A DNA stretch of 64,000 nt from Leishmania infantum JPCM5 (taxonomy: Eukaryota > Euglenozoa > Kinetoplastea > Trypanosomatida > Trypanosomatidae). A program made the translations under genes and the position numbers. Positions 9,409 to 19,100 of this stretch are shown one piece after another; the first letter of the stretch is position 1, and the number at the start of each line of letters is the position of its first letter. Below the pieces are notes generated by a model. The model was not told where the DNA came from. It saw only the letters and a program-made list of their open reading frames with translations, and made no database searches. The DNA is taken from contig NC_009420.2 in NCBI RefSeq assembly GCF_000002875.2, positions 1,836,951 to 1,900,950 on the forward strand, written 5' to 3'.

Positions 9409-10362
9409 ATGGAAGGTCGTCTTGTTATTTTGCCACGGGATGGCATGCACAAAACATCCATGTTTCTCGTTGGCACTGCACATCGCTGCATTCTCGCTGT
9501 CGGGTCCCAGTCAGAGGGGCTGCTCGCCACCCCGTATGTGCAGGAGATGGCGGACGCCTTGAAGGGGGAGTGGACCATTGCTCACGTGGTGCTGGGCAGC
9601 AGCCATGTCGGGCGATCTGCCCCCAGCCACGAGGCAGACGCGGACGACGTGGATGCCGCGCTGGCGCTCCTGGTGAAGGAGCACAGCATGAACGAGGTGG
9701 TCCTCTATGCTAGTGGAACTGGCGTGCAGGTTGCACTGGAGGCGCTGGCGTCGGCTGCTCATGCGGAAGTGGTGACGCGCGTCATCCTGCAAGGAGGCAT
9801 CGTGTCGCCGCAGCGCAGCAAGCTCTTTTCTGTAGAAGCAACCAAACGCCGTCTCGAAATGGCACGTGCGCTCATTGCAGAGAAGCGCGGGGACGATACA
9901 ACGGCGATGGCGAAGGTGTACGATATGGCAGTGACGCCAGCGCGCCTCTCTCGGAATGCGACGCTGACGGTGCAGGAGGCGCTATGGCAACCGGTGTTGG
10001 GGGAGTCTGAGTCTACCTGTAAGCAGACACTGCGCGGGGTGACGGTGCCAACGCTGTTTCTCCTATCCACAGAGGCGTCGTACACGGCGGCGGCGAAGGA
10101 CGCCGTGCCGGCGGTGCAGCGCGCCGCGAGGGATGCGATTGGCCTGCCCACCGAGGATGTCCAGGTCACGCTACTTCCCACCACGATCGACGAGCATCGA
10201 TGCGCGCTCAACGGAAACGGTGCGCTGGCGGTCAAGGCCGTCAGTGACTTTCTTCAAGGGGCCGACGCGCGCCGTGCACAGTTCGAGCCAGGCACCACGG
10301 TCGTGGCTCTCGAGGAAAAGCAAAAGAAAGAAGTCACTCTTGTCAACGGTGTCTGCGCGTGA
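9409..10362 (+). CDS. Alpha/beta-hydrolase-fold protein of the DUF1749 (UPF0613) type
   Basis: A 317-residue protein that follows the alpha/beta-hydrolase layout. An N-terminal beta-rich part is followed by VVLYASGTGVQVALE at the position of the nucleophile elbow (about residues 103-117). Then come RVILQGGIVSPQ, equivalent to the ILQAPVSDRE strand of DUF1749 proteins, and a later PTLFLLSTEASY strand. A tail at TTIDEHRCALNG could carry the catalytic histidine. Fungal and plant members usually show G-H-S-T-G at the elbow; here the equivalent bases read A-S-G-T-G, so the usual serine position appears to be glycine, and the acidic residue after the LLS strand is also absent. It may be a non-catalytic member. 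The natural substrate of the family is not established. An in-frame TTG 15 nt upstream was not used. Confidence 0.65.
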   Translation: MEGRLVILPRDGMHKTSMFLVGTAHRCILAVGSQSEGLLATPYVQEMADALKGEWTIAHVVLGSSHVGRSAPSHEADADDVDAALALLVKEHSMNEVVLYASGTGVQVALEALASAAHAEVVTRVILQGGIVSPQRSKLFSVEATKRRLEMARALIAEKRGDDTTAMAKVYDMAVTPARLSRNATLTVQEALWQPVLGESESTCKQTLRGVTVPTLFLLSTEASYTAAAKDAVPAVQRAARDAIGLPTEDVQVTLLPTTIDEHRCALNGNGALAVKAVSDFLQGADARRAQFEPGTTVVALEEKQKKEVTLVNGVCA

Positions 10363-10679
10363 AACTGGAGCACGCATGTCGAATGCAAAATGGGAGAGAG
10401 CATGCGGCTCGTAAAAGCAAAGGAGAAAGATCCCGCTCTTGTCTGAGGTCCTTGCTTTGCGAGCCTGCGGCTGTAGAAGGTGAAATGCAGCTCTGCCCCA
10501 TCCTCCCCCTGCCTCGCCGTCGTCCGATTGTTCCGCCGACCAAAGCGTGCACACGCGCTGTCCGGCGCTGCTGGCACGGCGCACCACACCCAGCCAAAGC
10601 ACCCCGAGGTCGAAAGGGCAAGAGAGATACATGGAAAAGGCGCGCAGGGATCTATAGCAATCATTTTGAAAGTGGTCGT

Positions 10680-11160
10680 GCGCGATGCGCACGGCACCTC
10701 CGACGTCCCGGGCGGGTGGGCTGGCGAGGCCCGGGTGCCGGCAGCATGGCGAGAGCAGCCCGAATCAACGCAGCGAGTCCTCCAGACGCCCATGTGGAGT
10801 GTCGCCACACGGTGGCACGGGAGTGCGCGGCGCGAGGCAACGGGGTGCGAAGGATGGCCCGCAGGCAGCGGTGCGCAGGGTCTCGGAGGGCCCTGACCTG
10901 AGAGGCTGGCCGACGTTGTCCGTGAGCTCACCCGGTGCGCGCGTAGCTGACGCCTCGCCTGTTGGCCGGCACGACGGGCACCACGGCTTCCGCCCTCGAG
11001 CGGGGGACCCTTGGCGGCGGCGTGCTTTGGGTGAAGGCGTGCAGGCCACCCGCGTCTGCGTCTGGCGCGGATCGGGCAGCACGCCGCCGGCGGAGGGACC
11101 GAGAGGGGCAGGACGGGGAGAGCTGGTTAGACGCGTGGCCTGATTCGATGACAGGGGCTG
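10680..11160 (+). repeat. SIDER-like degenerate retroposon, copy A
   Basis: A GC-rich block, unlike the T-rich sequence around it, in the 3'UTR of the preceding gene. Its reverse complement aligns by eye over about 480 bp with 62,640-63,130. Shared anchors include GGCCACGCGTC, (C/T)GAGACCCTGC and CCGGCACCCG, in the same order and with similar spacing. Size, GC content and 3'UTR location match the SIDER2 class of Leishmania extinct retroposons; the subfamily assignment is from general knowledge, not from a search. Boundaries are approximate. Confidence 0.6.
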
Positions 11161-12706
11161 GGCGGGCGCGTCCCAGAGGGCCTGGATGTCGCGGTGGTGC
11201 GGCAGCGGTGGTGGAGCTATGGCTGGGTGTGCGTATATTCTGTTGCCCTGTACTTGGTCGAATATGGACACGTCGGGAAAAAGAAAACGTGGCAAAAGCG
11301 CCTGCTCTGCAACTATTCGTTCTGATGTTGCTGTCGTGATTTCTTCTCCGCTTACCGCCCACCCTTTTGGGCGCGGGCCTCTCTCGAGTCGTGTCCTGTA
11401 GCGGTTGCTCCGCGGTTTCTCTCTGTGTGACGCTCCCGCACTTCGTGGAAGACGCCTCCCGCCTTTCCCCTTCCCTCCCCACGCACGCCATTTCGTTTCT
11501 TTTTTTATGTACAAGGTAATACTAGAACGACTGCACCTTGTGGGCGTCGCGCTCTTTTTCGTTTCCTTTGTTTTTATTCTCGCTTGTTTGATTTGGATTC
11601 CCCGTGCCGTTAGGACTCGAGAGGAAGACCGGACTTCCAGGCGTGCACCTCGGAGGTGCAATGCCGTGTCTTCTCCTCTTCTATCCCTTCCGAAGCTGCC
11701 TCACACTACGCAGGCATACATACACGGACGCGCAGACACAGACAGTGCGCACGGTTGCCTCGACGGCAACACCCACAACAGTGCTGCCTTGTATATATGA
11801 CCCACTCGGCTGTCTTTTTGTTTTGCGAAGTGCCGCTGCCCTGTGTGTATGCCCGCTGATGTAGCTGTGCAACCATGGCGGTGAGGGAGAAGGATTTGAG
11901 TTTTTTTCGGTCTCCTTTCTCTCAGCCGATGTGAAGTAACCCGATGTTGTTCCTCCTTTCCTTGTAGCCTTCGCAAACTATCAGCAACAACGAAAGAAAA
12001 AGGCGAAACGCTATACACAGATAAAAGAGCAACAAGCTCACTGGGGCGTCTCTCTCACCAACAACGACATCTCCACAGGAGTGCAGGTGGCATGCACCTG
12101 TACGAGCGCGGTCCTTTGTGGTGCTGCTGCGCGCTCGCATACATATTTCGGTCTCCTCCAGTTTTCCCCGCTGGGCATTCGGGTGGTGGTGGTGGGGGGG
12201 GGCAGCACAGAAGCGGCAGCAGGCAAGCATGGGTTGCCGCAAGCGAATGCGACGAGTGCGACACTTGCCTTCCAAAGCAGGAGATGTAGCCGAGCAAAGA
12301 CCGGCGGCGCGTATGTGAACGGTAAACTTTTGCTTTCTCACGCGTTTTCTCCCTTTTTGTGTGTCTGCTGCTTCCATCCTCGTGCATGTGCGCATCTCTC
12401 CCTCTCGCTCGCGCGTGTGCCGGTTCTCACAAATTCGCCCACCTCTCGCGGTGTCTCGCAGTGCACCTTCCCACACTGACGGGCAATTTCTCAGGATCTC
12501 TCGATCTCTGCCACGCGGAGTAGCGGGAGAGCGTATTGGAGACGTGCTCCGTTTCTCTTTGGTTTCGCTCGCTCAGACATCCTCGAGGTAGCGGAGAGCG
12601 CCATCGTCATGTGTGGAGAACGCACCGTCATAGAACAGGGGAAGCGATATACAATCATCGGGGGCTTCTTTGCCCTTTTTCGGTTCTCGTGTTGTTTGTT
12701 TGTAGG

Positions 12707-12738
12707 ATCTCACCCTCGCCTCCGCCTTTTCTAAGCAG
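12707..12738 (+). promoter_or_regulatory. Predicted spliced-leader acceptor for F-x-P protein gene
   Basis: A C/T tract followed by AG at 12734-12735 and 12737-12738. A stronger tract at 12790-12835 has no AG before the ATG at 12885; its first AG is inside the coding region, so the upstream site is favoured. Confidence 0.45.
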
Positions 12739-12884
12739 TTCGTGTACACACTCGTTCACAGACGCATCAGCGCCGAGCTGGTCACTTGCGTACGACTTTC
12801 CTCACTCCACCCCGCCCCCTCCCCGCCTCTCTGCACGTCCTTGTGCGTGACTATCTTCCTTGCTCTCGGGAATACGTATCTCGC

Positions 12885-15665
12885 ATGTTCTCGGAATCCG
12901 ATGAAAGCACCTATACGGTGCACGAGGTCCATCGTGATGACCGCGGCGCCGTGCCCAAGCCGGTGGAGAGTCAGACGGAGCCAGAGACGAGCTCTCATTT
13001 GGCGCGGTACTACCGCCTCGGGACAAAGGAGCGGCACGCCTTTGACGAACACATGCGCCATCTTCGGCAGCAGGTAGCGGCGGTGGAGCGGGAGCGGCAA
13101 TTCCGTGTGTCGCATCCGTTCCAGCCAAAGACCTGTACGCCCTTCGCAACTGTCGCAGACGCAGTCACGGATGCAGCGCAGGCCGACAGTCCAAGCCGCT
13201 TAGCACCTCCGGTCGCCTCTGGCATCGGGTCGTCCTCGTCACCGTCGGGCGTGCGTCCAGTCTTTGAGCGGCTAGCCGCGCAGGCGGTGCAGCTGGAGAT
13301 GCGGCGACGCCACCGCGAGGAGCAGCGGCGGCGAGCCGAGGCAGCGTCTCTACGTGGTGCTTTTCAGCCCCACATAAACCACACAGCCCCCATCTACGCT
13401 GAGCGCCTGCAGCACCTTGACCTGGTCCCCGTGGAGGAACGACTTCTCCACTACGGCGAGTTTGTCGCTCGCGAACGCCAACGGAAGCAGGAACTCAAGG
13501 AGGTAGAGCAGACAGTGGCGTGGCAGTCTACACAAGCATCTGTGGTAGGTGCAGGTACCTCTCAGCCACGAGGTCCGGAGGAGCGTCGCCAACAGCAGGA
13601 GGAGTTCCTGGCGCGCAATCACCGATTTCTCGCAGAGCGGTCGAAGCACCGCCAATGCGCAGAGGCAGCGGCCGCTGAGGCCTTCTCCTTTCAGCCCAAA
13701 ATCTCCGCTACGTCCGCCGCGCTTGACGAAGCGCGCCAGCGCTGTGCGAACGCCGTTTCCACTAGCGAACTGGGCCAGCTCCTCAACCGCTCCGTCGACG
13801 CGCCGCCTCTTAGCATCTCCAAGACCTCTGCCAACGCTGGGCGCCGCAGCGACGCCCTCTACGCATTAGCGGTGGCTCGGCAGCGCCAGCGGATGGAGAA
13901 GCTGGATCACAACAGTTCTAACAGTGGTGAGACCACTAACGGTGTCGACAAAGGCAAAGCTGTCGAGGGGCCGAAGGCGACCCATCAGCCGCTGACGAAC
14001 CCGACGTCAGCCAAGTGGATCGCCGAAGGAGCGCACGGGCCATTCTTCCAGGAGGACTTTGTTCGTCGTCAGGCACTCTACGAGGAAGTGAAGCGGGAGG
14101 AGGCGGCGCTCCGTGCCACCGCCGTGCAGGAGCCAGAGCTCAGCAGTGGCAGACCTGCCGCGCACAAGGTGGATGCAAAGCAGCTGAATCAGCGTCTCTA
14201 CTACAGCGCTAAAACGGCACGCGAGGCTTCGGAGCGGCGTAGACAGGCTCTGGTGAGTGCGCGTGAGTGTCCCTTCCGCCCGCAACTGTCACCTGGAACG
14301 AAGTACGTGCTGCAGCACATGCCCTCCCGTGACGGCGATGTTGTGAAGCGGCTGACGTCGCAGCGGGGCAGCGGCTCGAGCGGCGGTGCCCGCGTTGCCA
14401 TGGACAACGATCTATACGCTCCTGCACCGGCGCACCAGCCCTCCTTGCAAGGCCACTCTCGTAGCCCTTCACAGCAACGAAAGACCGAAGTGAAGAACTC
14501 CACTGAAGTCGGGCAGGACACCCGGCGAAGAAGAACGTCTCTGCGCACGGCGTCGCCTCGAACAGAGGCACGGGGCGAAAGAGCTGACGGGAGCGGTGAC
14601 GAGCTACCGGCGCAGCAGCAGCAACGAAAGCAGCACGGCCGCCCTTTGACGCTTGACCAGGTGGAGCACTTTTATCAGCGACAAATCGCCGCTCTCCAGC
14701 AGCGAAAGGACTTGATTCAAGAGCGCAGGGAGGGCAAGGCGATGGAGGAACTTGTGGAATGCACGTTTCGGCCCCGCACGAACACGGACCGACATGTGGG
14801 TATGGAAAGCGGCGCGGGCGAGGGGGCGGACACTGCGGTGTCCGTGAATCACGTCACTGGTGTCTCGGCGTTTCTTGAGCGGCAGGCCGTCGCACGAGTG
14901 CGCAAGGCGGAACACGACGAGCTCGTACGCACCGTGGGTCTTCCACGGCACAAGAGTGCGGGGAGCAACGGCACATCTTCGCGCACCACGGCCTTGAGCC
15001 CGTTCAAGTTCCAGACGGAGATGCGCCGCCAACGATTGCCGAGCTCCCCGCTTGAGAGCAAGCAGCGTCGTGAAGCCGCCCCCTTCTCTACGGCAGCGCT
15101 GACGACGGCGGAACGCGCCTTGCACGAGGCGATCGAGCAGTCGCGTCGCTGCCCGGGCGCAAGTTCGCAGGCGCCGCTCTTCCCTCTTCCCGGATGCGCG
15201 CATGCGAGCGAGGATGGCGCGCACTTTGACGACCGCGGTCATGTTGCGGCAGCGTCGAAGGACGTGGAGGAACCGACGTCGCGCGTGCCCCCTTCAACGC
15301 TGTCAACGGAGAAGAAAGGGCGCGGCGATGCAGCCGCTGTCGGGGTTGGCTACGATCGGCCATCGCTCTTCTCCTTGATCTCGCCGAATACTTTCTCTGG
15401 TAGGAGCCTGGGCTCTGCCGCTTACGAGTCTGGAAACGGAAAGGGCACACCTGCGGGACGCGACTTTGCCAGTGACAAGCCATCACCATCTGCCCTGAAA
15501 GGCTCCAAGCAACGCCTCACCGCTAGCGTGAAGCGGCAACGGCGAAACCGCTCAGTCTCCTTTGTAGAGGAGGCCGCCGACACGCCAGTGGCAGGTGTGG
15601 CGCTCAGAGGTCGTAAGTCGTTCGCCGATCCCGCCCACTTGGCGTTCCTCAGTGGAGAGCTGTGA
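12885..15665 (+). CDS. Large charged protein with repeated F-x-P motifs, probably cytoskeletal or flagellar
   Basis: A 926-residue, Arg/Glu/Gln-rich protein. It carries at least five short motifs of the form F-(Q/R)-P-(K/H/Q/R) spaced through the chain: SHPFQPKTC, GAFQPHINH, FSFQPKISA, CPFRPQLSP and CTFRPRTN. Each lies beside charged helical or coiled-coil segments (for example RHREEQRRRAEAA). Repeated C-x-F-x-P-x-I type motifs in charged helical proteins are common in trypanosomatid flagellum and basal-body proteins, so a cytoskeletal role is a reasonable inference, not a demonstration. The last 250 residues are Ser-rich and look disordered. The first in-frame ATG is at 12885; the frame is open upstream only through pyrimidine-rich leader. 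No enzymatic domain is visible. Confidence 0.7.
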   Translation: MFSESDESTYTVHEVHRDDRGAVPKPVESQTEPETSSHLARYYRLGTKERHAFDEHMRHLRQQVAAVERERQFRVSHPFQPKTCTPFATVADAVTDAAQADSPSRLAPPVASGIGSSSSPSGVRPVFERLAAQAVQLEMRRRHREEQRRRAEAASLRGAFQPHINHTAPIYAERLQHLDLVPVEERLLHYGEFVARERQRKQELKEVEQTVAWQSTQASVVGAGTSQPRGPEERRQQQEEFLARNHRFLAERSKHRQCAEAAAAEAFSFQPKISATSAALDEARQRCANAVSTSELGQLLNRSVDAPPLSISKTSANAGRRSDALYALAVARQRQRMEKLDHNSSNSGETTNGVDKGKAVEGPKATHQPLTNPTSAKWIAEGAHGPFFQEDFVRRQALYEEVKREEAALRATAVQEPELSSGRPAAHKVDAKQLNQRLYYSAKTAREASERRRQALVSARECPFRPQLSPGTKYVLQHMPSRDGDVVKRLTSQRGSGSSGGARVAMDNDLYAPAPAHQPSLQGHSRSPSQQRKTEVKNSTEVGQDTRRRRTSLRTASPRTEARGERADGSGDELPAQQQQRKQHGRPLTLDQVEHFYQRQIAALQQRKDLIQERREGKAMEELVECTFRPRTNTDRHVGMESGAGEGADTAVSVNHVTGVSAFLERQAVARVRKAEHDELVRTVGLPRHKSAGSNGTSSRTTALSPFKFQTEMRRQRLPSSPLESKQRREAAPFSTAALTTAERALHEAIEQSRRCPGASSQAPLFPLPGCAHASEDGAHFDDRGHVAAASKDVEEPTSRVPPSTLSTEKKGRGDAAAVGVGYDRPSLFSLISPNTFSGRSLGSAAYESGNGKGTPAGRDFASDKPSPSALKGSKQRLTASVKRQRRNRSVSFVEEAADTPVAGVALRGRKSFADPAHLAFLSGEL

Positions 15666-16564
15666 GGGAGGTATGGCGCTACGCGAACGCGAGTTGTTGG
15701 ACAGAGCCGCTGTCGAATAGAGGCAACCTTGACAAACCCGTCGCTTCTTCTCTCTCTCGGGTGTGCCGATCCCGGGGAGGGGGCATAGAAGGAAGAAACA
15801 TATAGAACATCTGATCACTTGTGTGCGAGGAGCATCCCGTGGAGCGTCTGTGAAGAGCCGCCACCACAGACGCGCACGACGGCCATACAAGCAACGCTGC
15901 TTTGCATCTTCGCAGATGCACGTCTAACACATGAGCGTTGGAAGCAGAGAAGAAAAAGTGCCGGCCTGCACCAAATTGGTGCAGCTGCGGCACATGGGCA
16001 CAGATACACGCACACAGGCGCAGTTGCCCCCGCCCCCGTCCCTTCCCAGGTTTTTCTTTTGCTCGTTCGTCGATGCCTTGTGCACACAAAAAAAGCACAG
16101 AGAAGGAAGACGAGCAATTTTCAGGAAAGTGCTGCGTCGACCCCCTGCTCTGTCTCTCCCTCTCTACATCTGTATATATGTATAGATAGGTACACTTCTC
16201 GCTTGCTGGCTTTCCTCGTCTTTCTTCTGTGCGTTTCCAGCCGCACGGTCTACTGCTCTCCGTCTCTCCTTGTGCGCCCTCTGTGGCTGTGCTGGAAAAA
16301 GACGGAGAGAGCCCTCGAAGGCATCGATGCCACTGTGCCTGCACGAACTCCCCCTCCCCCCCCCAAACACACACAGACGCACACGCCTGTGTGCGCATAG
16401 ATTCACCTGGACACTTTCATAGATTGCCAGCCGCGTCATTGGACACGGTCGCGCTGCTTCTTTTTGCTGGCAGCTCGTGCAGAGACACAGTGACGCCAGA
16501 ACAGGAACAAAACTTAGTGAAAGAATCCAGGTGGGCTGCCTCGATCAAGGTGCACGCCCTCCTT
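15666..16564 (+). other. Intergenic / UTR region
   Basis: 0.9 kb of UTR with short A-tracts, C-tracts and CA-rich stretches. The frame of the downstream gene stays open into this region but contains no ATG, so no N-terminal extension is supported. Confidence 0.6.
16345..16376 (+). promoter_or_regulatory. Predicted spliced-leader acceptor for methyltransferase-like gene
   Basis: A C-rich tract then AG at 16375-16376. There is no ATG between this and 16565. An out-of-frame ATG at 16327 lies upstream and would be removed. Confidence 0.45.
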
Positions 16565-18100
16565 ATGCCCCCGCTAGCGCCGAGGCGAAGGCGGAGGACG
16601 AGTGAGCTGAAGTTCCGCCACACGAAGCGGCGTCGAGTATCTGGGGCACTGGTGAAGCGAGGCATCGAGAAAGAGTTCGACCGCACACTGCCCTTTTGGC
16701 GGTGCTTTATCGATCTTCGGCTCACCACTGGACGCGTGCCGGAGGTAGTGACGCGACACACGCAGGTGCTGTGCCGCATTCCTTGTAAGGTCTTCAAGCG
16801 TGTTGATGTGGTGTGGGCACGCACCACTGTGCAACTGAGACCTGTGCATGCGCCGACGTGGCAGGAGCGCAAAAACGGGCCGCGGCCGCCACGCGCGAGC
16901 TACCCGGTGCCGGCGAAAGCAGCCGCAGAGCGTGCCGTGGCACAAGCTAGAGCAACCACTGGGACGCCCCCGTCAGGCACCGACGGCGATAGGGCGCTTC
17001 GCGTGTACACGATTGACACGGTTCACTTTGTCCATGAGGACGCCTACAAGAGAGGGAGGGGTAGCGATCATAGCTTTCATGTGCAATCGGTGGTGTTACG
17101 CGACGCACCGCACATTCTGCAATGTGTCGGCGGCTCTATGGTGTCCTTTTCCTTGATAATCTACACGTCCCTGCGCCTCGCGCACGCGTGCGACGCGCGA
17201 AAGTGCACGCCCCAGCAACTAGGTCGTCAGCTTGAGGCTGTCATGACTGCCTACGACGAGAGCAGCTCCACCATGGCAACCGAATCAACGAGCCAGCGCG
17301 CAAACAACACCTCCTCTGCCGCCGTTGCAACGGGCACAGGGCACGGTGGAGGCGCTGCTCAGCAAGTCCACTCTACCACCCAGCCCGGAAGGGCATCTCT
17401 TGCCCACGACGGCGATTTCAAGAGCAGCTCTGAAATCGCTGCCTTTTCGGTACTACGGGCGTGGTGTCCGCCTCCGACAGTGCGTGTGCTCATTCTCGGC
17501 ATGGGCGGCAACAGCATGGCTCACGCGTTGCGCGTCGTCCTCGGCGCAGACGCACTCATCGAGGTCGTTGAGGTGGAGCCGGCGGTTGTCGCGTCTTGCA
17601 TGCAAATGGGCACGCTTCACGACTCTGACACCAAAACGAAGGTGCACTTGCAAGATGCAGACCAGTGCCTTGCAAACCTTCCACCCACCGCGTACGACTT
17701 CATTTACATGGACATCTTCGAGCCAATGCAAGCGACTATGCGCAACCTGCACCCGTGGGTGCTGGCAACACGCACACTTCTCAAGCCAGGCGGTCTCTTG
17801 GTGATGAATGACCATCATCTGCCCTCTGCTGCGGGTGTGGCACCGTACGCGAAGGTCTTCGGTGAAGGGAATGTGCAGGCGGTGAACCTGCGTGGGTGGA
17901 GCGAGAGCATCGTTGTTTGCGTCGCGCCAGGCGATGCATCGACGGACAAGTACTCACTGAACGTTTCCAAGACACATGCAGACATCGCATTCAACATTTA
18001 CGAGACGCTTGTACCCGGGTGGCTGCCTCACCTTTCGTGGTTGGTGAAGGCGAAGACGTATCGACACGAAGGCGTTCGCTGCCGTCTGTGGACGTCGTGA
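16565..18100 (+). CDS. Spermidine-synthase-fold methyltransferase-like protein (METTL13 C-domain type)
   Basis: A 511-residue protein. The N-terminus is strongly basic (RRRRRTSELKFRH, KRRR), resembling a nuclear or nucleolar signal. The C-terminal half carries a Rossmann methyltransferase core: motif I VLILGMGGNSMAHAL at about residue 306, the acidic strand EVVEVEPAVV at about 330, YDFIYMDIFEP at about 378, and GGLLVMNDH at about 409. This arrangement is typical of the SpeE/spermidine-synthase superfamily and of the C-terminal domain of METTL13-like methyltransferases. The polyamine-binding residues of true spermidine synthase are not evident, so methyl transfer is more likely than aminopropyl transfer. 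A Ser/Thr/Gly-rich linker separates the halves. Substrate unknown. Confidence 0.68.
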   Translation: MPPLAPRRRRRTSELKFRHTKRRRVSGALVKRGIEKEFDRTLPFWRCFIDLRLTTGRVPEVVTRHTQVLCRIPCKVFKRVDVVWARTTVQLRPVHAPTWQERKNGPRPPRASYPVPAKAAAERAVAQARATTGTPPSGTDGDRALRVYTIDTVHFVHEDAYKRGRGSDHSFHVQSVVLRDAPHILQCVGGSMVSFSLIIYTSLRLAHACDARKCTPQQLGRQLEAVMTAYDESSSTMATESTSQRANNTSSAAVATGTGHGGGAAQQVHSTTQPGRASLAHDGDFKSSSEIAAFSVLRAWCPPPTVRVLILGMGGNSMAHALRVVLGADALIEVVEVEPAVVASCMQMGTLHDSDTKTKVHLQDADQCLANLPPTAYDFIYMDIFEPMQATMRNLHPWVLATRTLLKPGGLLVMNDHHLPSAAGVAPYAKVFGEGNVQAVNLRGWSESIVVCVAPGDASTDKYSLNVSKTHADIAFNIYETLVPGWLPHLSWLVKAKTYRHEGVRCRLWTS

Positions 18101-19100
18101 CAGAAATGGATCTCGGGAACGCATGAGGAGGGGTGTTGTCTGACACATCATCGTCGTTTTTTTTTGTGTGTGTGCATGTGTATGCTTTTAGCATGGGCTG
18201 TGGTCACCCAAACGTCGCAGTTGTGTATCACGGTGCTCCGGCGGCCGAGCATATTAGTTGCCACATCTAAAAACAAAAGCACACACGCAACAAAACACAT
18301 GAGGAGGTGGCTGGCTCGGTGCTGGCGTCGAATCTTACTGAAAGCGCCGCGGCACGCAGTCATGGCAGTGCTGAAACCGCCTCGACGCCTTGGAACCAGA
18401 TAGATGAGCAACGAGAGCTTTCCAGTCTGTCAAATAGGAAACAGCAGGAGGGGTACGCGTGCTCATCGCGCTGTTGCGGCTCTCTCAGCTTCACGAAGTC
18501 CTTCTGGGGGCCTAAGAAGGTGCGCACGGGTTTGGGCGTGCACGCGCTTCCTCTAGGGCTGGCAGAGAGGAAGAGGCTGGACCCTTTTCCTCTGCAGTGG
18601 ATAGCGCGGCGACGCCCATTGCTTTCCGTAGATGGGATTCCAGTATGTTCGTGCCACAATGTCCCTAGCGACAGTGCCATACCCTCCACGGCCTCTATCT
18701 TTGTTACTCGCACTGTCCTCCCTGTGTTTCCCGGTGACTCCACGATGGCAAACGACGCTGTGGGTCGCTCGACACGTGATTTCCGAGTCAGTTACCGAGA
18801 AGGTGCGAAAACGGCGTGCAAGCACCGGCCCCCTACCTTCGCGACTACCACCCCCACCCTACCCACTCTCTCTCTCTCTCGCTGCTCGCAAGCAGAAGCA
18901 CACACAGACTTGCCTGCCATCATATTTGCTCGGGTAATGAGCGCGGAGAGTGACACCGCCGCTGCTTTCTTCTCTTTCTTTTCGGTCTCTTGCTGAGCGC
19001 CCCTCTCCTGAGCTGGCCTGCGTTGTGGCTTCTTCAGTGTGCCTTCTCTGCTCGCCCACTTTTCCCTTCACCTTTCCTTCGCTCTTGAGGGTCGCCGAGC
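18101..19100 (+). other. Intergenic / UTR region
   Basis: 1.0 kb, with GT-rich sequence and a T-tract near 18156 and C/T tracts from 18820. A 229-codon + frame over 18307-18996 starts at GTG, runs into the pyrimidine tract of the next gene and is not supported as a gene. Confidence 0.5.
19041..19089 (+). promoter_or_regulatory. Predicted spliced-leader acceptor for PPR gene
   Basis: A C/T tract then AG at 19088-19089, 11 nt before the ATG at 19101, giving a very short leader. Confidence 0.5.

Larger units (their letters stand above)
10363..12884 (+). other. Long intergenic region containing a SIDER-like repeat
   Basis: 2.5 kb without a supported gene. It holds the 3'UTR of the hydrolase gene, a GC-rich dispersed repeat at about 10.68-11.16 kb, and T-rich and C/T-rich leader sequence before the next start. 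A 298-codon antisense frame at 10765-11661 runs through the repeat and is not considered a gene. Confidence 0.6.

Noticed and set aside
10765..11661. 298-codon antisense frame in the 10.7 kb repeat
   Set aside because: It is open mainly because the repeat is GC-rich. The homologous copy at 62.7 kb does not keep the frame.
16229..16564. N-terminal extension of the methyltransferase-like protein
   Set aside because: The frame is open for 112 codons upstream but contains no ATG and is made of CT- and CA-rich leader sequence.
18307..18996. 229-codon + frame before the PPR gene
   Set aside because: It begins at GTG, runs into the pyrimidine tract of the next gene and has no own splice signal or recognisable content.
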